Below, piece by piece: positions 24,540 through 32,879 of a stretch of 54,683 nucleotides of DNA. The notes beneath the pieces are model-generated. The model was given only the letters and a program-made list of their open reading frames with translations, searched no databases and was not told the DNA's origin. The position numbers were made by a program, and so were the translations under genes. Every line of letters starts with the position of its first letter. The stretch's first letter is position 1. The stretch is taken from contig VBAH01000043.1 in the NCBI GenBank assembly GCA_005884685.1, forward strand, positions 1-54,683, written 5' to 3'. The stretch comes from Alphaproteobacteria bacterium (GTDB taxonomy: Bacteria > Pseudomonadota > Alphaproteobacteria > Rhizobiales > Xanthobacteraceae).

Positions 24540-25454
24540 TCACAGACGGTAGATGCGCACGGCGTTGTCGTGGAACAGCATGCGCCGTTCCTCGGCAGGC
24601 CGGTTCGACACGGCGGCGCGGAAGCCGCCATAGATCACCTGGAACGAGCCGGCCAGCCCATCGACGGGAAAGTTGCTGGCGAACATGCAGCGCTCGGGCC
24701 CGAAGATGTTGATCGTGTCGCGGATGATCGGCCCGTTCGCCGTCAGGGTCCACGGCAGGCCGGGCCGCCCGAGGCCGGAGATCTTGATCGCGACATTCGG
24801 CTGCGCGGCGGCAACCTCCAAAGCCGCGCGCCAACCCGCAAGCGCGTCGTTGCTCCGGTCATGCGGCAGCGCGGTGTGCACGATCACGATTTGCGTGCCG
24901 GGAAAATCGCGCGCCAGTTCGGCCAGCGCATCGAGATGCCACCACGGCGTCTGCACATCGAAGGAGAAGCGGTATTTTTCCAGCAGCGCATAGCCGCGCC
25001 GCCACTTCGGATCGTCCATCGAGCCGTGTTCGCCGCGCTTGGCCTCTGCGGCGCTGGGGGCCGAAGCCGGAAAATTGCGCACGCCGCGCGTGAGCTTGCT
25101 GCGCGCATGCTTTGCCAGAACGTCTGCAACATCGTCGCGCGCGAAATATGCCGCCGCGACCGCCGCGTGGGGATAGCCGTATTCGCGTTGCACCTCCTCG
25201 AGCCAGCGCGTCTCCCCGGCCGGGTCGGCCGGATCCCAGTTAGCCTGCTCGTGCACGGTCTTGACGATGTTGAGCGCGCCCGCGTCACGCAGGTAGTCCG
25301 GCGGCAGGTAGTTGCGTTTCAGCGAGGAATAATCGCCGTAGCGGAAGTGCACCGGCTTGGGGTCGCACAACCAGGGATAATAGTTGCGCGACAGATCCCA
25401 GAAATGCTGGTGCGGGTCGACGATGGGGAAGGGGTCAGGTTGGGTGTCAGCCAC
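24540..25454 (-). CDS. Amidohydrolase-2 family protein B (lactonase-like)
   Basis: This metal-dependent hydrolase of 304 residues has its HxH in IVDPHQHFWD (His15, His17), the form found in L-fuconolactonase, 4-sulfomuconolactone hydrolase and 2-pyrone-4,6-dicarboxylate hydrolase relatives. VIVHTALP (near 190), ISGLGRPG and MFASNFPVDGL (near 262) are the other conserved spots. It starts at GTG 25454, preceded by GAGAGA. It is cotranscribed with the carboxymuconolactone-decarboxylase-like gene, a pairing that suggests lactone opening or formation after ring cleavage. The precise substrate is unknown. Confidence 0.87.
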   Translation of the reverse strand: MADTQPDPFPIVDPHQHFWDLSRNYYPWLCDPKPVHFRYGDYSSLKRNYLPPDYLRDAGALNIVKTVHEQANWDPADPAGETRWLEEVQREYGYPHAAVAAAYFARDDVADVLAKHARSKLTRGVRNFPASAPSAAEAKRGEHGSMDDPKWRRGYALLEKYRFSFDVQTPWWHLDALAELARDFPGTQIVIVHTALPHDRSNDALAGWRAALEVAAAQPNVAIKISGLGRPGLPWTLTANGPIIRDTINIFGPERCMFASNFPVDGLAGSFQVIYGGFRAAVSNRPAEERRMLFHDNAVRIYRL

Positions 25455-25478
25455 GCTTCAATCTCTCAACACGCGCGC

Positions 25479-25621
25479 TTTCCCCTCGCCCCGCGAAGCG
25501 GGGAGAGGGTGGCGAGGACCGAAGGTCCGAGCCGGGAGAGGGCTCTTCGAATTAAGCCCTCTCCCGCCTCACTTCGCTTCGCTCGTTCGGCACCCTCTCC
25601 CGCAAGCGGGAGAGGGGAAAG
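25479..25621. repeat. Palindromic repeat, family E
   Basis: The left arm TTTCCCCTCGCCCCGCGAAG differs slightly from the other copies. The right end is CTCCCGCAAGCGGGAGAGGG. The copy lies between two genes in the same direction (aminotransferase and amidohydrolase B), 24 bases upstream of the amidohydrolase start. Confidence 0.88.
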
Positions 25622-25627
25622 AAAGCA

Positions 25628-26833
25628 TTACTCCGCCGCCGCACGCGCGGGACTAGCGGCGCCTGCGAAATAATCCATCGCGGCCTGCACGCCGCCCTTG
25701 CGGTGCGGCACGCCGGCCAGCGCCAGCCCCATCTCCACGCCGGCGAGCGCACCCACGATCGTGAGGTCGTTGGTGTCGCCGAGATGCCCGATGCGGAACA
25801 CCTTGCCGGCGACCTTCGACAGTCCGGTGCCGAGCGAGACGTCGAAGTGCTCCAGCGCAGTCTTGCGGAACGCATCGGCGTCGTGTCCGGCCGGCATCAG
25901 AAGCGCGGTGAGCGATGACGAATAGTGCCGCGGTTCCCTGCACAGAATCTCCAGCCCCCACGCGCGCGCGGCGCGGCGCGTCGCCTCGGCGTGGCGGTCA
26001 TGCCGCGCGAACACGTTCTCCAGCCCCTCCTCGTGCAGCATGTCGATCGCTTCGCCGAGCGCGTAGAGCATGTTGGTGGCGGGCGTGTAGGGGAAGAAGC
26101 CGTTCTTGTTGTTGGCGATCATCTCGTCCCAGCCCCAGTACGACTTCGGCAGCTTCGCGCTTTTCGCGATGCTCAATGCCTTGTCGCTCAGCGCGTTGAA
26201 CGAGAGCCCCGGCGGCAGCATCAGCCCTTTCTGCGAGCCGCCGACGGTGACATCCACGCCCCACTCGTCGTGCCGATAGTCGATCGAGCCGAGCGACGAG
26301 ATCGTGTCGACCATCAGCAGCGCCGGATGGCCGGCCGCATCGATCGCGCGGCGCACCTCGCCGATCAGCGTGACGCAGCCGGTCGAGGTCTCGTTGTGCA
26401 CGACGCACACCGCCTTGATCTCGCGCGTCTTGTCTTCGCGCAGCCGTGCCTCGATCTTGGCGGGGTCGGCGCCGGCGCGCCAATCCGACGCGATGAACTC
26501 CGGATCGATGCCAATTTTGACCGCCATCGCCTTCCACAGGCTGGCGAAGTGGCCGGTCTCGTACATCAGCACCTTGTCGCCGGGCGACATGGTGTTCGCG
26601 AGCGCGGCCTCCCAGGCGCCGGTCCCTGACGCGGGGTAAATGATCACCGGCCCGGCGCATTTGAAGATCGTCTTGATGCCGTCGAGCACGCGCCGGCCGA
26701 GCTTGCCGAACTCCGGCCCGCGGTGGTCGATCACCGGCATATCCATCGCGCGCAGGATGCGGTCCGGCACCGGCGTCGGCCCGGGGATCTGCAGGAAATG
26801 GCGGCCCGCCGTGCGGGAGGAGTTTTGGGACAT
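25628..26833 (-). CDS. Class V aminotransferase, serine-glyoxylate type
   Basis: This PLP-dependent enzyme of 401 residues resembles serine-glyoxylate/alanine-glyoxylate aminotransferase (SgaA/AGXT). IPGPTPVPDRILRAMDMPVI is the typical N-terminus. YPASGTGAWEAALAN binds the cofactor phosphate, VDTISSLGSIDYRHDEWGVD carries the PLP Asp, and the Schiff-base Lys is in GGSQKGLMLPPGL near residue 205. The ATG at 26833 follows GAGGGAA. It is divergent from the large FAD/Fe-S dehydrogenase gene. Glyoxylate transamination beside a 2-hydroxyacid dehydrogenase would make metabolic sense, but the link is inference. Confidence 0.92.
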   Translation of the reverse strand: MSQNSSRTAGRHFLQIPGPTPVPDRILRAMDMPVIDHRGPEFGKLGRRVLDGIKTIFKCAGPVIIYPASGTGAWEAALANTMSPGDKVLMYETGHFASLWKAMAVKIGIDPEFIASDWRAGADPAKIEARLREDKTREIKAVCVVHNETSTGCVTLIGEVRRAIDAAGHPALLMVDTISSLGSIDYRHDEWGVDVTVGGSQKGLMLPPGLSFNALSDKALSIAKSAKLPKSYWGWDEMIANNKNGFFPYTPATNMLYALGEAIDMLHEEGLENVFARHDRHAEATRRAARAWGLEILCREPRHYSSSLTALLMPAGHDADAFRKTALEHFDVSLGTGLSKVAGKVFRIGHLGDTNDLTIVGALAGVEMGLALAGVPHRKGGVQAAMDYFAGAASPARAAAE

Positions 26834-26969
26834 GAGGTTCCCTCGCGTGACGGTCATTCTTTGGCATATCGAAGCCGCGCCGGGGAGTCTCTTTGCGCGC
26901 TTGTGGCGGTCAAGGCCGGATGCAAGAGTCATTCAAGCTATACGAAATGAAAGAGAACAAGAGTCTGCA

Positions 26970-29954
26970 ATGACCGCCGCGCAACTGCTGCCGGGGCTGG
27001 AACGCAAGCTGAAGGCCGAGATCACCGGCGACGTGATGTTCGACCGCTTCAGCCGCGGCCGCTATGCGACCGACGCCTCGCACTATCAGATGATGCCGCT
27101 CGGCGTGGTTGCGCCGCGCACCGTCGCGGAGGCGGAGCGCACACTCGAACTCGCGCGCCAGGAGGGTGTCAGCGTGCTGCCGCGCGGCGGCGGCACCTCG
27201 CAGGCGGGGCAGACGGTGAACGCTTCGCTCGTCATCGACTGCTCGAAGTACCTGACGCAGATCTACGAGATCGACGTCGGCGACCGGCGCGCCTCGGTCG
27301 AGCCGGGCATCGTGCTCGACGACTTGAACCGCCGGCTCAAGCCTTACGGGCTGTGGTTCCCGGTCGACGTTTCGACCGCCTCGCGCGCCACGATCGGCGG
27401 CATGACGGCGAACAATTCGTGCGGCGGGCGCTCGCTGCGCTACGGTACGATGCGCGACAACGTGCGCTCGATCGAGGCGCTGCTCGCCGACGGCACAAGA
27501 GCGCATTTCGGCCCGGTGGCGGCGGGCCTCGCCAATTTGCCGGCCGGCTCGCCGATCCGGCCGCTGGCGCGCTCGCTGCTCGACATCGGCCTGCGCGAGG
27601 CCGACGAGATCGCGGCGAATTTCCCGAAAGTGCAGCGCCGCGTCGGCGGCTACAATCTGGATTCGTTCGCGCCGAACGCGCCGCAGCACAATCTTGCGCA
27701 CATTCTGCTCGGCTCGGAAGGCACGCTCGCCTTTTCCACGCGCATCGAGCTGAAGCTTTCACCCGTGCTCGGCAAGCGCGCGGTCGGCGCCTGCCACTTC
27801 GGCTCGTTCTACGAGGCGATGAACGCCGCGCAGCATCTGGTGAAGCTCAAGCCGATCGCGGTCGAGCTGATCGACCGCACCATGCTGGAACTCGCCGCCG
27901 AGATCGCGATGTTCCGCCCGGCCTTGAAGGCCTTCGTCACCGGCGAGCCGGAGGCGATCCTGCTGGTCGAGTTCGACGAGGGCGAGGTCGAGAACATACG
28001 CCGCATCAAGGAACTCGAGGCCATGATGGGCGACCTCGGCTTCTCCTTCCGCAAGACCGGCGCGAAGTGGGGCGGCGTTGTCGAGGTGTATGATGCAGCA
28101 CTGCAGGCAGCCATTGCCGATGTGCGCACCTCCGGCCTCAACATCATGATGTCGATGAAGGAGGAGGGGAAGCCGGTTTCTTTCGTCGAGGATTGCGCCG
28201 TGCCTCTGGCGTATCTCGCGGACTACACCTCGCGCCTGACCGAGATTTTCGAGAAACACGGTACGCGCGGCACCTGGTACGCGCACGCCTCGGTCGGCTG
28301 CCTGCACGTGCGCCCAGTGTTGAATCTGCGCCAGGAGAAGGACGTCAAGGCGATGCGCGCCATCGCCGAGGAAGCGTTCGCGATGGTCCGCGACTACAAA
28401 GGCTCGCACTCGGGCGAGCACGGCGACGGCATCGTGCGCTCGGAATTCCACGAGTTCATGTTCGGCAAGCGCCTGGTGCAGGCGTTCGAGCAGGTGAAGG
28501 AGAAATTCGATCCGAACGGGCTGTTCAACCCCGGCAAGATCGTGCACGCGCCCAAGTTCGATGACCGCACGAAATTCCGCTATGGGCCGGACTACCACGG
28601 CGCAGACATGAAAGCACAGCTCGACTGGTCGGCCTGGCCGGGCGGCGGTTTCCAGGGCGCGGTCGAGATGTGCAACAACAATGGCGCCTGCCGCAAGACC
28701 TCGGGCGGCGTGATGTGTCCGTCGTATCGCGTTACGCGCGACGAGCGCGACGTCACGCGCGGGCGCGCCAACTCGCTGCGGCTCGCGATCACCGGCCAGC
28801 TCGGCCCCGATGCGCTGACGTCCGATGAGATGGCGGAGACGATGAAGCTGTGTGTCTCGTGCAAGGCCTGCCGCCACGAGTGCCCGACCGGTGTCGACAT
28901 GGCGCGCATGAAGATCGAGGTGCAGTCCGCGCGCGCCGCCAAGCATGGACTCTCGCTGCGCGACCGGCTGGTCGGCTGGATGCCGCGCTACGCGCCCTTT
29001 GCGGCGAAGCTGCCGTGGCTGTTCAATGCGCGCGACAGCTATCCGATGCTGCGGCGCTGGTCCGAGCGGGTCGTCGGCTTCAGCGCACGGCGCACGCTGC
29101 CGCGGTGGCGCAAGGATATTTTTCACGATCCCGCCGAGGCGCAAGCCAGGGGTGAGCGCGAAGTCGTCCTGCTCGCCGACACCTTCAACCGCTACTTCGA
29201 GCGCGAGAACCTCGACGCCGCCGCCACGGTGCTGCGCGCCGCCGGCTACACGGTGCACGTCGCAAAGCCGACAGACGGCTCGAAGCGACCGCTCTGCTGC
29301 GGCCGCACGTTCCTTGCCGTCGGACGCGTCGATCAGGCGCGCCGCGAGGCCGAGCGGGTGATCGCGGCGGTCGAGCCGTTCGTGAAACGCGGCGTGCCGG
29401 TGATCGGCCTTGAGCCGAGCTGCATTCTGGGTTTCCGCGACGAAGTGCCGGCGATGATCAAGACCGAGGGCGCGGCACAACTGTCGATGCACGCATTGAT
29501 GTTCGAGGAATTTTTGGTGCGCGAGGCGGCGGCGGGCCGGCTCAATCTGCCGCTCAAGCCGGTCGCGAAGCGCGCGCTGGTCCATGGCCACTGCCACCAG
29601 AAGGCGTTCGGCATGTTCTCGGCGGTCGAGCGTATCCTGAGGCTTGTGCCGGGCTTGAAGGTCGAAACCGTGGAGTCAAGTTGCTGCGGCATGGCCGGAG
29701 CGTTCGGGTACGGTGCCGATACCATCGATGTGTCGGTGGCGATGGGTGAGCTCTCGCTGTTACCCGCGGTGCGCAAGGCCGATGCCGATACGCTGATCGT
29801 CGCGGACGGCACCTCATGCCGCCACCAGATCCACGACGGCGCGCAGCGCGACGTGCTGCATGTCGCCCGCGTGCTGGCGATGAGTGTGGAGGGCGCCGCG
29901 GCACGCTCCTCTTCCCCTCTCCCGCTTGCGGGAGAGGGTGCCGCACGAGCGTAG
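26970..29954 (+). CDS. FAD-linked oxidase fused to Fe-S/CCG domains (YdiJ-like D-2-hydroxyacid dehydrogenase)
   Basis: This fused flavoprotein has 994 residues, close to E. coli YdiJ (D-2-hydroxyglutarate dehydrogenase). The PCMH FAD domain has PRGGGTSQAGQ (71-81) and GGMTANNSCGGRSLRYGTM (near 147). The C-terminal oxidase cap ends in GLFNPGKIVH. A Cys-rich insert CNNNGACRKTSGGVMCPSY (near 567) and the ferredoxin motif CVSCKACRHECP (near 627) follow, then two CCG-type modules with CCGRTF (near 774), HCHQKAF (near 872) and SSCCGMAGAFGYG (near 902). The last 15 or so codons (SPLPLAGEGAARA) are encoded by a palindromic repeat. The start at 26970 is the first in-frame Met before conserved sequence; its ribosome-binding site is weak. 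Confidence 0.92.
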   Translation: MTAAQLLPGLERKLKAEITGDVMFDRFSRGRYATDASHYQMMPLGVVAPRTVAEAERTLELARQEGVSVLPRGGGTSQAGQTVNASLVIDCSKYLTQIYEIDVGDRRASVEPGIVLDDLNRRLKPYGLWFPVDVSTASRATIGGMTANNSCGGRSLRYGTMRDNVRSIEALLADGTRAHFGPVAAGLANLPAGSPIRPLARSLLDIGLREADEIAANFPKVQRRVGGYNLDSFAPNAPQHNLAHILLGSEGTLAFSTRIELKLSPVLGKRAVGACHFGSFYEAMNAAQHLVKLKPIAVELIDRTMLELAAEIAMFRPALKAFVTGEPEAILLVEFDEGEVENIRRIKELEAMMGDLGFSFRKTGAKWGGVVEVYDAALQAAIADVRTSGLNIMMSMKEEGKPVSFVEDCAVPLAYLADYTSRLTEIFEKHGTRGTWYAHASVGCLHVRPVLNLRQEKDVKAMRAIAEEAFAMVRDYKGSHSGEHGDGIVRSEFHEFMFGKRLVQAFEQVKEKFDPNGLFNPGKIVHAPKFDDRTKFRYGPDYHGADMKAQLDWSAWPGGGFQGAVEMCNNNGACRKTSGGVMCPSYRVTRDERDVTRGRANSLRLAITGQLGPDALTSDEMAETMKLCVSCKACRHECPTGVDMARMKIEVQSARAAKHGLSLRDRLVGWMPRYAPFAAKLPWLFNARDSYPMLRRWSERVVGFSARRTLPRWRKDIFHDPAEAQARGEREVVLLADTFNRYFERENLDAAATVLRAAGYTVHVAKPTDGSKRPLCCGRTFLAVGRVDQARREAERVIAAVEPFVKRGVPVIGLEPSCILGFRDEVPAMIKTEGAAQLSMHALMFEEFLVREAAAGRLNLPLKPVAKRALVHGHCHQKAFGMFSAVERILRLVPGLKVETVESSCCGMAGAFGYGADTIDVSVAMGELSLLPAVRKADADTLIVADGTSCRHQIHDGAQRDVLHVARVLAMSVEGAAARSSSPLPLAGEGAARA

Positions 29955-30066
29955 CGAGTAAGGCGGGAGAGGGTGCTTACCTGCCCGCGGCAAAAAAGTG
30001 CCCTCTCCCGGCGTCGCGAACTAGCGTTCGCTCAGCCACCCTCTCCCGCAAGCGGGAGAGGGGAAA
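29910..30066. repeat. Palindromic repeat, family E, overlapping a gene end
   Basis: The left arm CCCCTCTCCCGCTTGCGGGA and right arm CTCCCGCAAGCGGGAGAGGG are as in the other copies. The first 45 bases are inside the reading frame of the FAD/Fe-S dehydrogenase, whose TAG stop lies within the element (29952-29954). The element separates convergent genes. Confidence 0.9.
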
Positions 30067-30094
30067 GCGAGCTCGCGGCTCCCTCTCCACTCGC

Positions 30095-31759
30095 TCAAAT
30101 CCCGTTCCGGTAAACCACCTTCCCGCCCACCACCGTCATCAGTGCGCGCGTGTCGCGGATCGCGTCCGGCGGCACTGACAGTATATCCTGCGACAGCACC
30201 GCGAGGTCCGCGAGCTTGCCCACTTCGATCGAGCCGCGCGCGTTGTCCACGCCCTGGATGCGCGCGTTGTTGATGGTGTAGAGCGTCAACGCCTCCTTTG
30301 GCGTGATCGCGTGCTCCTTGCCGAGCGCGTAACCTTTCAGCACCTGGCGCGTCGTCATCCACCACATCGACAGGAACGGATCGACCGGCACCACCGGCCC
30401 GTCGGTGCCGCCGCCCACCAGCACGCCGGCGTCGATCGCCTTTCGGATCGGGATCGCATAGGCCGCGTGCTCGTCGCCCCACCAGCGGCGCTGGTTGTGG
30501 CCGAGGAGCACCGGGTGGTCCTGCATGGTCGCCATGATGCCAATCTCCGCCATCTTCTTCAGCGCCGCGTCGGAGGGGTGGAACAGGTGCATGATGGTCC
30601 AGTGCAGATCGCGGATCGGCCTCTCCTTGTTGACCCGCTCGTAGGCGCGCACGATCACGTCGATCGTCTCGTCGCCGACTGCATGCGTTTGCGCCTGCAG
30701 GCCGGCATCCGCGATCAGCTTGAGCCCGTCGACATATTCATCCTCGCCGCCGGGCGGCAAAAGCAATACACCGCGATAGCTCGCATCGGTCTGTTCCCCC
30801 GGCACGAGGCGATACGGCCACGTCATGCGCCCACCCTCGACGCCGCCATCGAGCGGATACTTGATGCCGACGAAGCGCAGCATGTCGTCGTTCTTCTGCG
30901 CCTTGATCGCCGCGATGCCTTTCTCGACGTCAGCCTTCTTGAGCGCGCGATAGAGCACGTCGGTGCGCACGGTCATGTCGCCGGCATCATGCACGGCGCG
31001 ATAGAGCGCGATGGCGCGGTCGTCGACGCCCGGCTCGACCACGCCGGTGATGCCGTAGGAATTGAGATCGCGCATCGCGAGCTTGAGCAGCTCCGCCATG
31101 TTGGCGGGCGGGGCGGGGAGGATCTTGCGCACCAGGTAGGCGGCGTTTTCCAGCAGCACGCCGGTCGCTTCGCCCTTCTCGTCGCGTACGATCACGCCGC
31201 CGTCCGGGTTCGGCGTGTCTTTCGTGATGCCGGCAAGCTCGAGCGCCCTGGAGTTCACGGTGATGACATGCCCGCCGCGTGGGATGAACACCGGATTATC
31301 CGGTGACACCTTGTCGAGTTCGTGCCGCGTCGGCATGCGGCCTTCTTCCAGGATGCTCTCGTGCCAGCCGGAGGAGGCCATCACCCATTTGCCGGCTTCC
31401 GTGCGCGCGACGCGATCGCCGATCGCGGCCTGCACGTCAGCGATTGTTTTGGCGCCGAGCAGCTGGACAGCGGGGCCGTTCAGCGCCGCGAACAGCTGGT
31501 GCAGGTGAGAGTCGATCAGGCCGGGTACCACGGTCTTGCCGGCAAGCTCGATGATTTGCGTGTTCGGTCCGATGTGCACTGCCATCTGCGCATCACTGCC
31601 GATCGCGAGGAATTTCCCGCCCCGGATCGCCAGCGCATGGCCGATGCTCCAGTCGTTGTCGGCGGTCACGATGTTGCCCCCGCGCAGCACCAGATCGGCG
31701 GGCTGCGCGAGGGCGGGGGAGGCGAGGAGGGTGAGGAGAAGGGCGAGTCGCAGGCGCAT
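30095..31759 (-). CDS. Exported amidohydrolase-3 family protein
   Basis: This protein of 554 residues has a signal peptide (MRLRLALLLTLLASPALAQ), which sets the start at 31759. It continues with the amidohydrolase entry DLVLRGGNIVTADNDWSIGH. The metal HxH is in GLIDSHLHQLF near residue 88. Later features are QTHAVGDETIDVIVRAY, MHLFHPSD and GGGTDGPVVPVDPF, then LGKEHAITPKEALTLYTINN and the closing strand KLADLAVLSQDIL. The family includes NfdA-type formamide hydrolases and many unknowns acting on N-acyl compounds. The signal sequence implies a periplasmic site of action. It is followed on the plus side by a palindrome shared with the convergent dehydrogenase gene. Confidence 0.88.
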   Translation of the reverse strand: MRLRLALLLTLLASPALAQPADLVLRGGNIVTADNDWSIGHALAIRGGKFLAIGSDAQMAVHIGPNTQIIELAGKTVVPGLIDSHLHQLFAALNGPAVQLLGAKTIADVQAAIGDRVARTEAGKWVMASSGWHESILEEGRMPTRHELDKVSPDNPVFIPRGGHVITVNSRALELAGITKDTPNPDGGVIVRDEKGEATGVLLENAAYLVRKILPAPPANMAELLKLAMRDLNSYGITGVVEPGVDDRAIALYRAVHDAGDMTVRTDVLYRALKKADVEKGIAAIKAQKNDDMLRFVGIKYPLDGGVEGGRMTWPYRLVPGEQTDASYRGVLLLPPGGEDEYVDGLKLIADAGLQAQTHAVGDETIDVIVRAYERVNKERPIRDLHWTIMHLFHPSDAALKKMAEIGIMATMQDHPVLLGHNQRRWWGDEHAAYAIPIRKAIDAGVLVGGGTDGPVVPVDPFLSMWWMTTRQVLKGYALGKEHAITPKEALTLYTINNARIQGVDNARGSIEVGKLADLAVLSQDILSVPPDAIRDTRALMTVVGGKVVYRNGI

Positions 31760-31774
31760 GCAAAGGCTCCGCTC

Positions 31775-31848
31775 GTAGGGTGGGCAAAGCGAAGCGTGCC
31801 CGCCATCGCTGCGGCGGGCACGGCGCAAAGCGCCTTTGCCCGCCCGAC
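31775..31848. repeat. Palindromic repeat, family D (GTAGGGTGGGCAAAGCG...)
   Basis: The left arm GGGTGGGCAAAGCGAAGCGT pairs with a right arm containing GCGCAAAGCGCCTTTGCCCG, with an inner GCCCGCC/GGCGGGC hairpin. It is the only copy of this family in the window and lies between two same-strand amidohydrolase genes. Confidence 0.85.
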
Positions 31849-31851
31849 GGA

Positions 31852-32862
31852 TTAGACGAATTTCTTCCCGGTGATCCGCTCCAGGTTGCCGCGATACACC
31901 TGGTCGCGCTGCTGCTGCGTGAGATCGAGCGCGTCGATGATGCGCAGCGTCTCGCGGATGTACATCGTGCCTTTCTCCGGATCGAAGGGACAGTCAGAGG
32001 CGAACACGATCTTCTCGAGTGGATAGAACTTCATGCCGAGCTCGGTCGCGGCGTCCGAGGTGAACACCGCGGTGTCGGCGTAGAAATCCTGCTTGAAGTA
32101 GTCGAGCGGGCGCTTCTTCATGCTCTTGCGCAGCGAGACATAATCCTCGTCCGAGGTGCGCGCACCGAGCTGGTCCCAGCCCGGACCGATGCGGCCTTCC
32201 AGCATCGGCACGATGCCGCCGAAGTGGTGCACGAGGATCTTCAGGTCGGGAAAGCGGTCGAGCGTCTTGGAAAACACCATGCGCGCCATGAAGGTGGCGG
32301 TGTCGTACGACCAGCCGAAGGTCCACCAGATTTCGTAGAGCGATTTTTCTTCCGTGGGATAGTCGGGCGTCTTCGCGGTGCGCGTCGGGTGCACCCACAC
32401 CGGCATCTTCAGCGCGTTCATCTTCTCGAAAAAAGGCACGAACTCGGGCTGGTCGAGCGCCTTGCCGTTGACGTTGGTGACGATCTGCACCCCGCAGGCC
32501 CCGAGCTCTTTGATCGCGCGCTCCGACTCGCGTGCGCCGGCATCCGGCGCGGTCAGCGGCACCTCGGCGACGAAGCCGGCGAACTGGTCGGGATACTTGT
32601 CGCACAGCTCCTTCAGTCCGTCGTTCGCGATGCGCGCGACTTCCTCGGCCTTGTCGGCCGGCGTCCAGGTGCCGATCGGCGGCAGGGCGACGCAGATGAT
32701 CTGTTTGTAGTCGGGAAACGAGTCGATCACCTTGCGGCGCACGTCGACGTCATGGATCGCCGGCACTTCGCGCACGCGCTTGCCGATGTCCGGCACCTTG
32801 CTGTCGGTCAGCCGCTGAAAATACTTCTGCGGAAAGAAATGCGTGTACGCGTCGATGCGCAT
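31852..32862 (-). CDS. Amidohydrolase-2 (ACMSD-like) family protein C, variant metal motif
   Basis: This protein of 336 residues is an ACMSD-type amidohydrolase. The usual HxH becomes YTH (MRIDAYTHFFP), a variant known in one branch where Phe or Tyr replaces the first His. Other candidate ligands are WVHPTRT (near 175), VHHFGGIVPMLEGRI (near 220) and the Asp in FASDCPFDPEKG (near 290). It ends 18 bases before the ThDP-enzyme gene on the same strand, so the two are probably one transcript. A decarboxylase or hydrolase acting on the ThDP-enzyme substrate or product is possible. Confidence 0.87.
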   Translation of the reverse strand: MRIDAYTHFFPQKYFQRLTDSKVPDIGKRVREVPAIHDVDVRRKVIDSFPDYKQIICVALPPIGTWTPADKAEEVARIANDGLKELCDKYPDQFAGFVAEVPLTAPDAGARESERAIKELGACGVQIVTNVNGKALDQPEFVPFFEKMNALKMPVWVHPTRTAKTPDYPTEEKSLYEIWWTFGWSYDTATFMARMVFSKTLDRFPDLKILVHHFGGIVPMLEGRIGPGWDQLGARTSDEDYVSLRKSMKKRPLDYFKQDFYADTAVFTSDAATELGMKFYPLEKIVFASDCPFDPEKGTMYIRETLRIIDALDLTQQQRDQVYRGNLERITGKKFV

Positions 32863-32879
32863 GAGGCGGTACTCTCCAG

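Noticed and set aside
23998-30066. Recurrent hairpins near 24.0, 25.5 and 30.0 kb as a CRISPR-like array
   Set aside because: Copies are kilobases apart with genes between them, are palindromic along their length and have no regular unique spacers.
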